From positions 1 to 64,000 of the forward strand of contig NZ_SDLT01000025.1 in the NCBI RefSeq assembly GCF_004522235.1: 64,000 nucleotides of DNA, written 5' to 3'. The stretch is from Amycolatopsis nivea. GTDB lineage: Bacteria > Actinomycetota > Actinomycetes > Mycobacteriales > Pseudonocardiaceae. The position numbers and the translations under genes were made by a program. Shown here one piece after another: positions 18,264-25,227 of this stretch; position 1 is the stretch's first letter, and the number at the start of each line of letters is the position of its first letter. The notes beneath the pieces were generated by a model. The model had not been told where the DNA came from and made no database searches. It saw only the letters and a list, made by a program, of their open reading frames with translations.

Positions 18264-18806
18264 TTAACGCGCGGCCGCGAGCAGGCCGCGCAGGGCTTCG
18301 AGCGCCGGGCCCGGATCGACGTCCGGATCCGCCGCCTGGTGCAGGAACATTCCGTCGAGGGCGTAGAACACGAGCTGGGCCAGCCCGCCGTCGGCCGACA
18401 GTTCCTTGCCGACCGCGGCGAGATAGCCGTCGTAGAGCCGCCGCACGACCGGCCGCAGTTCGGGCCGCCGCGCCGCTTCCACGACCAGCTGGTACTGGAA
18501 CACTTGCAGGTCCGCGCTGTCCCGGAACCGCTGGCGCACCTCGGGACCGTCCGCGTAGACGCCGGTGCGGGCGCCGATCAGGCCGTTCTCCGCGCTCTCC
18601 TCCAGCACCAGGTCCAAAGAGGACTGGAGGAGGTCGTCGATCGAGGAGAAATGGTGCTGGACCGCGCCGGTGGTGCAGCCCGCCGCCCGCGCGACCGCAC
18701 GGTAGGTGAGGCCGCGCAGCCCGTCGGAAGCGACCACGCCGACCGCCGCCCGGCGCAGGGCGAGCTTCGTCCCGGTCGGGTCGTCCGCGGTTCCGGACCG
18801 GCTCAT
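18264..18806 (-). CDS. TetR-family transcriptional regulator
   Basis: A 180-residue regulator. The N-terminal helix-turn-helix is LTYRAVARAAGCTTGAVQHHF (written with its flanks; about residues 28-48). The C-terminal ligand-binding domain includes FQYQLVVEAARRPELRPVV. ATG 18806 has GAGGAGGT upstream. It lies in the same direction as, and 190 bp upstream of, the amine-catabolic operon. A palindrome 34-49 bp before its start suggests autoregulation. The control target is inferred from position only. Confidence 0.88.
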   Translation of the reverse strand: MSRSGTADDPTGTKLALRRAAVGVVASDGLRGLTYRAVARAAGCTTGAVQHHFSSIDDLLQSSLDLVLEESAENGLIGARTGVYADGPEVRQRFRDSADLQVFQYQLVVEAARRPELRPVVRRLYDGYLAAVGKELSADGGLAQLVFYALDGMFLHQAADPDVDPGPALEALRGLLAAAR

Positions 18807-18839
18807 CCGCACCTCCTCGGCTTCGTCCGGGCGAGCGTA

Positions 18840-18855
18840 CATTACATCTGTAATG
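18840..18855. promoter_or_regulatory. CATTACA-TC-TGTAATG palindrome (probable TetR self-operator)
   Basis: Perfect 7-bp arms separated by 2 nt lie 34-49 bp upstream of the TetR start, a typical autoregulatory position. With the preceding TA, the 18-mer is 16/18 identical to a segment of the large palindrome at 21938-21969. Confidence 0.6.
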
Positions 18856-18891
18856 CCTGTCATGTGCCCCACCAGCCGATCTGCCGATAAT

Positions 18892-18909
18892 CTGGGGCAG
18901 ACCTGGGGC
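18892..18909 (+). repeat. CTGGGGC tandem motif, left copy
   Basis: CTGGGGCAGACCTGGGGC is a head-to-tail pair of CTGGGGC. It matches 21804-21821 (CTGGGGCAGATCTGGGGC) at 17 of 18 positions in the same orientation. The two copies lie near the two ends of the lower-GC island and might be arm-type recombinase sites, but no recombinase gene is present. Confidence 0.5.
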
Positions 18910-19355
18910 GACTTGTCCCAGAGACCCGAGACGTCCAAAGCGACCGCGCGGCGCTGGGGACGTCTGCTTGTCATCGGCAGCGCTCGACGACCCCGGCCGC
19001 GGGAGCCGGATGCCCGCCCTTTGAGCAAATCCTGCCAGCGAATCTTCGACACGGCAGCCAGCGCTGGCGAGCCCCTTGACGGTCTCGGCGACCGATGGAT
19101 GCCGGTGGATGGCATCAGTGTTTCATGAAGGCAGCACAATGGCCCGTCACCCGGATCCCCCGAGGCACCATGCCGGTATCCGCCGCGCCATCTGCCGGGA
19201 TCGCGGATTCGACCGGGCAGGCTTGGCAGGCTTGAGTGTCGGTCCACCACTCCGACAGCCCCGACGGCATGCGGGGTTTTGTGCGCGGCGACGAACCCGC
19301 GCCCATTCAGTTGCGTGCTAGATCAAGGCGCACGGAGTAGACGCCTATCACCGCG

Positions 19356-19436
19356 CGGAGAGCCGAGGAATCGAACCCCCCAGGCTAAGCCTGCCTGACC
19401 TTCGAAATCAGATGACCGCCACCGGTCTGACTCTCC
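19356..19436 (-). tRNA. class II tRNA-Ser(CGA)-like with 8/4 acceptor branch (allo-tRNA type)
   Basis: Eighty-one nucleotides fold as a complete cloverleaf. The acceptor stem is 8 bp (GGAGAGTC with GGCTCTCC, one T-G wobble) and the discriminator is G; CCA is not encoded. The D arm is 5 bp with a 4-nt loop (GACCG-GTGG-CGGTC). The anticodon arm is CTGAT-TTCGAAG-GTCAG, anticodon CGA. The variable arm is CAGGC-TTA-GCCTG. The T arm has only four pairs (GGGG/CCTC) around TTCGATT. A standard 7/5 reading would leave a G-G mismatch in the T stem, so 8/4 fits better. Known: bacterial 8/4 tRNAs related in shape to tRNA-Sec have been described, including serine types. G73, the long variable arm and CGA point to serylation and UCG decoding. 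It is not tRNA-Sec, because the anticodon is not TCA. Confidence 0.8.
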
Positions 19437-19594
19437 TCCACCTAAACACAGATTAGCGTCAACCCCTCTGACACGTCCAGGAATCCTCTGACATACCTGC
19501 GCCCCTTGTAGCGAGTACACATTAACACTCGACCCGCTCATGAGCCGCCACCGACATGGCCCGCACCGCTACCACTGCCACCGTCTTACCCTTC

Positions 19595-20092
19595 TCAGGG
19601 CGTCCCCAGGAGCGCTATCTTCCGAGCCGCAGCCATGTCGAATGGCGGTTCCAGTCGACTGCGCATCGAGCTATTGCTGTCTTGATTAGAACTGATAATA
19701 TCAACAAATATTCCATTGCATGCAATTCGGATTACCCGGTTCGTCAAGACTTCGGATCCTAAATCCGGAGACTTCCATGAACTCGTTACAATAATTGCAC
19801 CGTCCACATCGATAGTTTCCTCGCACAAGGCTCCAGTTTCCCTGAGTTGCTCAGCTCGCGGAGGGTGCCCCTCGAAGACTTCGCCGACAACGGCTTGCAG
19901 GTTGCCGGCTCCCTCAGCGTCTACCAGATCAACGGATGCTCGATACATAGGAGGCCAGTCCCCCCTGTGACTCAATTCATGAAATTCAACCCCCGTAGAA
20001 TTTCCTACACCGACAACCTCGAACCCCAACGTTCGTGCAGTTTCAAGTATCGCGACAGTTAGCTCACCGACGATTCTATTTACATCTTCCAC
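19595..20092 (-). CDS. hypothetical protein in low-GC island, 165 aa
   Basis: I do not recognise this protein. It has 165 residues with a start at ATG 20092. The N-terminal region (VNRIVGELTVAILETARTLG) looks helical, followed by alternating hydrophobic strands (AIIVTSSWKS, VIRIACNGIFVDII). There is no signal peptide or membrane span. Its base composition is clearly lower in GC than the flanking core genes, like the lectin next door, which suggests acquisition by transfer. A promoter region is shared with the plus-strand relic at 20102-20224. Confidence 0.55.
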   Translation of the reverse strand: MEDVNRIVGELTVAILETARTLGFEVVGVGNSTGVEFHELSHRGDWPPMYRASVDLVDAEGAGNLQAVVGEVFEGHPPRAEQLRETGALCEETIDVDGAIIVTSSWKSPDLGSEVLTNRVIRIACNGIFVDIISSNQDSNSSMRSRLEPPFDMAAARKIALLGTP

Positions 20093-20101
20093 GCCTCGAC
20101 C

Positions 20102-20224
20102 TTAGCATGGAAGGTAAATGGCTTAAGGGCGGTTGATCCAGATGCCGCAACACGGATGATCTTAACGCTCGAACTCTTACTCGAACGCGCCGCCATCCGA
20201 GTGATCAAGCAGGAAGATGGCTAA
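20102..20224 (+). pseudogene. possible 3' relic of an unknown gene
   Basis: One plus-strand frame ending at TAA 20222-20224 reads as a helical protein tail (VDPDAATRMILTLELLLERA, then AIRVIKQEDG). It has no credible start codon or ribosome site, and its 5' part runs into the antisense start of the 165-aa gene. It looks like the surviving C-terminus of a deleted gene. The family is unknown. Confidence 0.3.
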
Positions 20225-20358
20225 CAAGCCAGGTCACTGAGCCGACATGGTCCCATGCGAGGGTCCGAGGCCTACAAGGATCTCGGAGAGGGAGAAGCCT
20301 CGTTCACCACCCAGCGGAAGTATCACCAAAACGTGAACACCTGCATGGAGGTAACTGA

Positions 20359-20940
20359 GTGAAGAAGTTTCTACTTGTGGTCGTTCTACTATTCGGGTCC
20401 TTGGTGACGACACAGACAGTCGCTGCCGCCGAGCCACCCGCAGGAATACCACACGGCGCAAGGCATCTCAAATCTATTGAGGTAGATCAAATCTACAGCC
20501 GACTTAATGGCAAGTGCCTAGATGCTGACACAGGGACTATCAACAAGAATGGCACCAAAATTCAGGTATGGGACTGCAACCAGTATATGCAGCAGCGCTG
20601 GAGATTGAACTGGGGCCAGACTTCGAACTACGCTAACGTTTTCAGTTCGCGCTGCCTGGAGGTAAACCCAAACCTTTCAGATAAAAAAGGGAACGGTGCC
20701 GCACTTCAGCTATGGGACTGCAACGGAGCCTCCTGGCAGGACTGGTGGTACGTTAGTGGAGACAATTCGCTTCACAACGTATACAGCGGGAGATGCATGG
20801 ATGTCGACCCCGCGCGCGCGAACCAGAACGGTACCGTGATTTACTTGTGGGATTGCAATGGCGCAACTCAACAGAAATGGCTCTACGGCCTTTTGCCGTC
20901 AGCTAAATCCCCTAAGAGTAAATCTTCGACCGCTGATTAG
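20359..20940 (+). CDS. secreted ricin-type beta-trefoil lectin domain protein
   Basis: A 193-residue protein. It starts at GTG with GGAGGT 6-12 nt upstream. The signal peptide is KKFLLVVVLLFGSLVTTQ, cleaved near the following AAA. The mature part is one beta-trefoil lectin domain (ricin_B_lectin) with three repeats, each with a G(K/R)C(L/M) block and a (V/L)WDCN block followed by a QxW-like motif (QQRW, QDWW, QQKW). A lysine/serine-rich tail ends it. Known: such domains bind galactose/xylan-type glycans, usually as modules of larger glycosidases. Here the lectin stands alone without a catalytic domain. GC content and use of AT-ending codons differ from the chromosome, which fits horizontal transfer. 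Confidence 0.88.
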   Translation: MKKFLLVVVLLFGSLVTTQTVAAAEPPAGIPHGARHLKSIEVDQIYSRLNGKCLDADTGTINKNGTKIQVWDCNQYMQQRWRLNWGQTSNYANVFSSRCLEVNPNLSDKKGNGAALQLWDCNGASWQDWWYVSGDNSLHNVYSGRCMDVDPARANQNGTVIYLWDCNGATQQKWLYGLLPSAKSPKSKSSTAD

Positions 20941-21029
20941 GCCGCCTGTATCTCTTTCTTGAATTAGGTACAATGGGCCGTCCTGGACGCCGGGGCGGCC
21001 CATCCAAGAAGCGCTTAATCGAAATTCGA

Positions 21030-21246
21030 CTATTTTCCCGGCACCCCGTACTGTCCAACGATCGATCCGATGCTCATCCCTTGCCGGACCACGCGCCAGG
21101 TGCGCCTGGACAGTCGACGCAGAGACTGTCAGCGGACGCCCTTCGCAGTGGCGTTGGCGCCGCTCGCGTTCGTACTTGGCGCGACGTGCCTTGCACCGAG
21201 CGCACTTGCACGCGTTCGACGACACGTGCTCGATCGCGGTCGTCAC
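21030..21246 (-). pseudogene. frameshifted zinc-ribbon/HTH protein of mobile-element type
   Basis: From GTG 21246 the reverse strand reads a CxCxxC segment (NACKCARCKARRAKYERERR) followed by STVQAHLAR. The expected helix-turn-helix then continues in a different frame near 21085-21095 as VVRQGMSIGSIVGQYGVPGK, ending at TAG 21030-21032. This order (Cys-rich basic start, then a QGMSIG..I...GV turn) matches small actinobacterial DNA-binding proteins common in integrated elements. A single-base frameshift explains the break. The unshifted frame runs on to 20899 as sequence without family features. Confidence 0.5.
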
Positions 21247-21256
21247 CCCGCCCCCG

Positions 21257-21523
21257 TCATGGGCCAACCCGAGCCGGCCAACAACTCCCGAGCGGGCACG
21301 GCCGGTGGATCGAGATGCCGCGTTTCCGAGTGACGTCCGCGCGGGGTTGCCAGTCCGACACGGCCCCGTGCTCCACCTCCAGGTCCGCGAGCGACAGAGC
21401 TTCCCGCGCCGCCGCGTTCGTTTCGCAGACCTTGCACAGACATTCCCAGGGGGAGGTGGCGCGGTTCCACCGCCATTCCAGCCCTTCCGCAGTCCACACC
21501 CGACGTTCGTCGGCGGTCGTCAT
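21257..21523 (-). CDS. possible small hypothetical protein, 88 aa
   Basis: From ATG 21523 a frame encodes 88 residues whose first two-thirds look protein-like (RRVWTAEGLEWRW, CLCKVCETNAAAREALSLAD). The end is less convincing. A shorter frame (GTG 21666 to TGA 21526, 46 aa) ends 2 nt before this ATG, an operon-like spacing. I recognise neither. They may be remnants of a mobile element, and expression is uncertain. Confidence 0.3.
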   Translation of the reverse strand: MTTADERRVWTAEGLEWRWNRATSPWECLCKVCETNAAAREALSLADLEVEHGAVSDWQPRADVTRKRGISIHRPCPLGSCWPARVGP

Positions 21524-21803
21524 GGTCACGTCGCCTCGTCGGCACGACCAGCGACGGGTGCAGCCACGACACGACTTCGTCGAGATGCTCCATCCTTGCC
21601 GCCGTAATGATCCTCTGCCGCCGCGGCGCGATCGACCAACTCCGTCGGCAGCTGTGGCAGCTTCACGACCAGGCCTCAAGTCAGGTCTTGGAAGTGGGCG
21701 AATACCTCGATGGGCGGATCAACAACCTTGTCGCCCGGGTTGATCGCACCTTCAAGAAGGTCCGATCGGAAGGCACTGTCGGATAATTGACAGCGTCGTT
21801 CCA

Positions 21804-21821
21804 CTGGGGCAGATCTGGGGC
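21804..21821 (+). repeat. CTGGGGC tandem motif, right copy
   Basis: CTGGGGCAGATCTGGGGC matches the copy at 18892-18909 at 17 of 18 positions, same orientation. Related GTGTTGCCCC and ATGTTGC stretches follow within 30 bp. Confidence 0.5.
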
Positions 21822-21937
21822 AGCAACCCCGTGTTGCCCCATGTTGCATCCTGCCCATCGGTCGACGCAGAGTGACCCGACGACGTGAACGTGCAGGTGA
21901 CCACCACTGCACGTTCACTTTCCGTAAGCAAAATCAG

Positions 21938-21969
21938 CTGCCTTACATTACATTGGTAATGTAAGGCAG
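21938..21969. promoter_or_regulatory. 32-bp perfect palindrome (14-bp arms)
   Basis: The arms CTGCCTTACATTAC and GTAATGTAAGGCAG are perfect around ATTG. The inner part (TACATTAC..GTAATG) matches the presumed TetR operator at 18838-18855 at 16/18 positions. It lies 48 bp beyond the end of the minus-strand gene at 22017, so it could also act as a terminator hairpin. No T-run follows. Confidence 0.6.
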
Positions 21970-22016
21970 AGCGGCGGGTGCCCCGAAGACAACTAGCGAG
22001 CTGCAACGGCTTCCGG

Positions 22017-22301
22017 TCAGGCCTTCACGGCCGCCAACGCGGCGAGCATCCGCTCCCGGGTCGGCACGTCAAGGCGGCAGGCGTCCCCCGCCACCGGCCC
22101 GGGCGTGCCCATCACGTCGACCCCGTCGACCAGGATCGTCGGCGAACGGTAGCTGCCGACGCGTTCGACGACCGCCGCGTCGAGGCCGCTCTCGGCGAGG
22201 CACTCGGCCACCAGCGACCGGGCCGCTTCGGCGTTCGGGCAGTCCGGGGCGGTCAGCAGTTCCACCCGCGTCCCGCGGATCTCCGGCCCCGGTGCGCACA
22301 T
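22017..22301 (-). CDS. small thioredoxin-fold protein (alkylmercury lyase-like annotation group)
   Basis: A 94-residue protein with a compact thioredoxin-like pattern: RVELLTAPDCPNAEAARSLV at the N-terminus (a single Cys where thioredoxins have CxxC) and SPTILVDGVDVMG (the cis-Pro segment). Similar short actinobacterial proteins are often labelled alkylmercury lyase, but they lack the catalytic cysteines of MerB, so mercury cleavage should not be assumed. ATG 22301 has no strong ribosome site. It is divergent from the monooxygenase at 22482. Confidence 0.65.
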   Translation of the reverse strand: MCAPGPEIRGTRVELLTAPDCPNAEAARSLVAECLAESGLDAAVVERVGSYRSPTILVDGVDVMGTPGPVAGDACRLDVPTRERMLAALAAVKA

Positions 22302-22481
22302 GAGCTCAGCCTAGGCGGAAATCCGTCCTTGACAATCCGCTTCCGGAAAAAGCTAGGGTGGCCCAGGACGTCGAAAGCCACAGCCCGGTAGGTAGTCCGG
22401 GCGGCGCGCCGCGCTCGTACCCGCACCTTTCCGGTGCGTCCAGCACGTCCCCTCGTTCCATATCCAGAAGGGGAATTCGCT

Positions 22482-23612
22482 ATGCCCGGAAAACCTCGCG
22501 TCCTGATCATCGGCGGCGGCATCGGCGGGCTCGCGCTCGCGCAGGGATTGCACCGCGCCGGGGTTGCCGTCACAGTCCGCGAACGTGACATCTCAGCAGC
22601 CGGCCGGTTGCAAGGGTACCGCCTGCGGCTCGACCCGCACGGCCTCGACGTGCTGGACCGGCTGCTTCCTGCTCATCTCAGCCGGGCGATCTGGGATGCC
22701 AGTTCGACACCGTCGCGTACCAGTTACCTCACCGGGACGCCGCCGGAGGAACCGGTCGAACGCAATGTCTCGATCAACCGGCGCACACTGCGCGAGATCC
22801 TCCTGCACGGGCTGGACGACGTCGTCGAGTTCGGCCGCGAATGCACCGGGTACCGCCTGGACGACACCGTCACCGCGACGTTCGCCGACGGATCCACTGC
22901 TTCAGCGGACCTCCTGGTGGCCGCCGACGGCGTGAATTCGGTTATCCGACGCCAATACCTGCCGCACGCCCGCGTCGTGGACACCGGTGTGCGCATCATG
23001 TACGGCCGCTTCCCGCTCACCCGCGAGACCGCCGAACTGATCCCCGACGAGTGGTTCGGGATCTATCGCGGGCTCTTCGGCCCGGACCACCAGCACGTCG
23101 GCATCGCCCCGGTCCACTCCCGGCGTCCGCCGTCTCTGCCAGGGCTCACCGACACCAGCGACTACGTGATGTGCCTGTTCGCCGCGCGCACCGAACTGCT
23201 GCCGTGCTCCGACGACGAACTCCGCGCCGCGACCGGGCGCGAGTTGCGGGACATGACGGTTTCGTTGGCCCGCAAGTGGAATCCGAAAGCCAGCGAGCTG
23301 CTGGCTCTCGCCGATCCCGAGACGCTGTTCCCGATCTTCATGCGCACCAGCGTGCCGGTCGAGCCGTGGCCGACCACGCCGGTGACCCTGCTCGGCGACG
23401 CGATCCACGCGATGAGCCCGGCGGTCGGCGTCGGCGCGAACACCGCCCTGCGCGACGCCGAACTGCTCGCCAGCAAGCTCACCGAGACCGGCCTCCTCCC
23501 CGCGCTGCGGGAGTACGAGACCGAGATGATCAGCTACGGCTTCGACGCGGTCCGGACGTCCGCGAAGTTCGGTGCGCTGCGGATGGGCCAGCCCCCGCTC
23601 ACGCAGGCTTGA
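22482..23612 (+). CDS. FAD-dependent monooxygenase
   Basis: A 376-residue class A flavoprotein monooxygenase. The N-terminal Rossmann motif is VLIIGGGIGGLALA, the DG motif is LLVAADGVNSVIR near residue 145, and the C-terminal FAD-binding block is LLGDAIHAMSPAVGVGANTA. ATG 22482 has AGAAGGGG about 8 nt upstream. The overall type resembles tetracycline-destructase or aromatic hydroxylases acting on polycyclic or phenolic substrates; the substrate is unknown. Its 3' end overlaps the convergent GNAT gene by 14 nt. Confidence 0.9.
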   Translation: MPGKPRVLIIGGGIGGLALAQGLHRAGVAVTVRERDISAAGRLQGYRLRLDPHGLDVLDRLLPAHLSRAIWDASSTPSRTSYLTGTPPEEPVERNVSINRRTLREILLHGLDDVVEFGRECTGYRLDDTVTATFADGSTASADLLVAADGVNSVIRRQYLPHARVVDTGVRIMYGRFPLTRETAELIPDEWFGIYRGLFGPDHQHVGIAPVHSRRPPSLPGLTDTSDYVMCLFAARTELLPCSDDELRAATGRELRDMTVSLARKWNPKASELLALADPETLFPIFMRTSVPVEPWPTTPVTLLGDAIHAMSPAVGVGANTALRDAELLASKLTETGLLPALREYETEMISYGFDAVRTSAKFGALRMGQPPLTQA

Positions 23613-24537
23613 GCAGCGGCACATCCCGGCACACTTCACGGAACCCGACGCCGTAATACAACTCCCGCGCCGACGGATGTCCAGGCGCGCCAAGACAAGC
23701 AACCGTCGCGTGGGCAGCTCCGGCTGCCCGCGCGCGGTCCATCCCGTGCAGCAGCATCGCTCGGCCCAGCCCCCGCCGCCGGTAATCCGGATGGGTGCCG
23801 ACCGGCTCGAACTCGACGGTTTTGTTCGCCCCGTCCAGCCACATGATCGTCGACGCCGCCATCGTCCCGTCCGGCGCTTCGACCAGGACATGCAGGTCAC
23901 CGCGATACGCCGGGGTCGCGCGGACGCCCTCGTAGCCTTCCAGCGTGTACGCGGTCACGCCCCACGCGTCCACATGCGCCCGCACAGCCGCCTCCGGCCC
24001 GGCCTCGGCGGCGGTGCGGAAGCGGAAACCGTCCGGCAGCACGGGCGTTTCGAGCACCTCGAGGTCGCGTTCGTTCAGCTGCGTCCAGGACCCGGTGTCG
24101 CCGAGGCCGTCCGGATCGGGCCCGTAGCCGTGCGCCGCCCAGCGTTCCAGGCCGAACTTGTCGGCCGCGCCGGGAAGCACGGTGCGCTCGAGGCCGTCCG
24201 AGGTGGCGTCGAACCAGTCGATCACGTCGTCGACCAGCCCGGCGTGGTCGGGATGGACCTGATATGCCAGGTAAGCACCGGTGACGTCTTTGACCGAGCC
24301 GTCGTTGAGCCGCACGCTCCGGGGCAGTTGCGCCCAGCCCCACGCGACGAGGTCGTCGCCGGCGAACCACAGCCGGCGGACCCAGCTCGCGCCTTGTGCG
24401 GCGTGCCCTTTGCCCCAGTTCCAGGCCAGCTCGCCGTAGGAGGCGTCGCTGTTGACGAGTTCCGGGCGCACGGCAGTGATCCGCTGCGCGAGTTCCTGCA
24501 TGAGCAGCACGTCCGCGGCGGTCAGCAGATCGGTCAT
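23599..24537 (-). CDS. GNAT-family N-acetyltransferase
   Basis: A 312-residue protein with a C-terminal GNAT domain. The acetyl-CoA loop is PDYRRRGLGRAML (motif A, R/Q-x-x-G-x-G/A), preceded by VEFEPVGTHP and followed by ELYYGVGFREV. The N-terminal half (residues 1-150) is a divergent second GNAT-like region, giving the two-domain layout common in actinomycetes. The acceptor is unknown. It lies 12 bp downstream of the racemase gene on the same strand and may be the last gene of that three-gene unit. Confidence 0.88.
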   Translation of the reverse strand: MTDLLTAADVLLMQELAQRITAVRPELVNSDASYGELAWNWGKGHAAQGASWVRRLWFAGDDLVAWGWAQLPRSVRLNDGSVKDVTGAYLAYQVHPDHAGLVDDVIDWFDATSDGLERTVLPGAADKFGLERWAAHGYGPDPDGLGDTGSWTQLNERDLEVLETPVLPDGFRFRTAAEAGPEAAVRAHVDAWGVTAYTLEGYEGVRATPAYRGDLHVLVEAPDGTMAASTIMWLDGANKTVEFEPVGTHPDYRRRGLGRAMLLHGMDRARAAGAAHATVACLGAPGHPSARELYYGVGFREVCRDVPLLKPA

Positions 24538-24549
24538 GGCCGGACTCTG

Positions 24550-25227
24550 TCAGGCGGACGGCCGGGCGTCGACCGGTTTTCCGCCGCAACGGCGGATCAC
24601 CGCGTCGGCGAGCAGGTCCGTCGGGTCCAGCACCCCGGTCGCGTTTCCCGCCACCAGCGGGAGTTCGGTGCACGCCAGCACCGACAACGGCACGTCGACC
24701 TCCGCCAGCGCCCGGTCGAAATGTGCCGCTCCAGCGGCGAGGTCGCCGCGTTTCACCGCCGCCACCGCTGCGTCGACTTCCCGCTGCCCCGCCTCGGACG
24801 GCACCACCCACTCGACCTCGGGCACTCGCCGTTGGTACAGCCCGGCGGCGATCGTCCCGCGAGTGCCGAGCAGGCCGACCGGACCCGTCCGTCCGGCGAG
24901 GAAGTCCGCCGTTTCCGCGACCATGTCCACGAACGGCACCCCGCTGTCCGCGGCCAGCCGGGGCAGGAAGAAATGCGCGGTGTGGCAGGGCACGGCGAGC
25001 ACGGACGCGCCGAGATCGCGCAGTTTTTCCGCCCCGGCAAGCAAAGCCGGATACGGGTCGGTGCTCCCGTCGAGCACCGCGGCGACCCGGTCCGGCACCG
25101 TCGGGTCGGCCCAGATCGCCACTCGAAGGTGGTCCTGGTCGCGCTCCGCGACCGTGCGCGCGATGAGCTTCGCGTAGAACTCCGCGGTCGCCGCGGGACC
25201 CATGCCGCCGAGGACGCCCGCGATCAC
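24550..25227 (-). CDS. aspartate/glutamate racemase family protein
   Basis: A 225-residue racemase of the YgeA/aspartate racemase group. Both catalytic cysteines are present: Cys81 in AVPCHTAHFF and Cys186 in LACTELPLV. The N-terminal GVLGGMGPAAT motif is typical. GTG 25227 overlaps the stop of the PLP gene by 4 nt, so the two are coupled. Known: this PLP-independent family interconverts D/L-Asp or Glu or related acids. With the D-cysteine desulfhydrase/cysteate lyase-like neighbour it suggests D-amino acid or cysteate handling. Confidence 0.9.
   Translation of the reverse strand: MIAGVLGGMGPAATAEFYAKLIARTVAERDQDHLRVAIWADPTVPDRVAAVLDGSTDPYPALLAGAEKLRDLGASVLAVPCHTAHFFLPRLAADSGVPFVDMVAETADFLAGRTGPVGLLGTRGTIAAGLYQRRVPEVEWVVPSEAGQREVDAAVAAVKRGDLAAGAAHFDRALAEVDVPLSVLACTELPLVAGNATGVLDPTDLLADAVIRRCGGKPVDARPSA

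Larger units (their letters stand above)
18807..19355. other. intergenic stretch at island left edge, no gene recognised
   Basis: Beyond the TetR promoter (18807-18860) I see no convincing gene up to the tRNA. Open frames on both strands lack recognisable domains. A tandem CTGGGGCAG-type motif lies at 18892-18909 and has a close match at 21804-21821. This is probably degraded accessory DNA. Confidence 0.45.
21524..22016. other. right part of island, mostly non-coding or decayed
   Basis: I see no complete gene. A reverse-strand tail ending at 21676 (SDLLEGAINPGDKVVDPP and neighbours) may be a gene fragment. The stretch also holds the CTGGGGC motif (21804-21821) and the large palindrome at 21938-21969. 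Confidence 0.4.

Noticed and set aside
18907..18955. Relic of a GntR C-terminus (RAVALDVSGLWDKS reading) resembling the end of the 39056 gene.
   Set aside because: The similarity covers only about a dozen residues, with no further homology upstream.
19356..19436. Calling this a selenocysteine tRNA (selC).
   Set aside because: The shape is similar, but the anticodon loop reads CGA, not TCA, and no selA/selB or SECIS is seen.
18264..21969. Insertion sequence or prophage with transposase or integrase.
   Set aside because: No recombinase, terminal inverted repeats or structural phage gene could be found; only relics and bracketing motifs.
22017..22301. Mercury resistance (MerB alkylmercury lyase).
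   Set aside because: Too short and lacks the catalytic Cys residues; no mer genes around.
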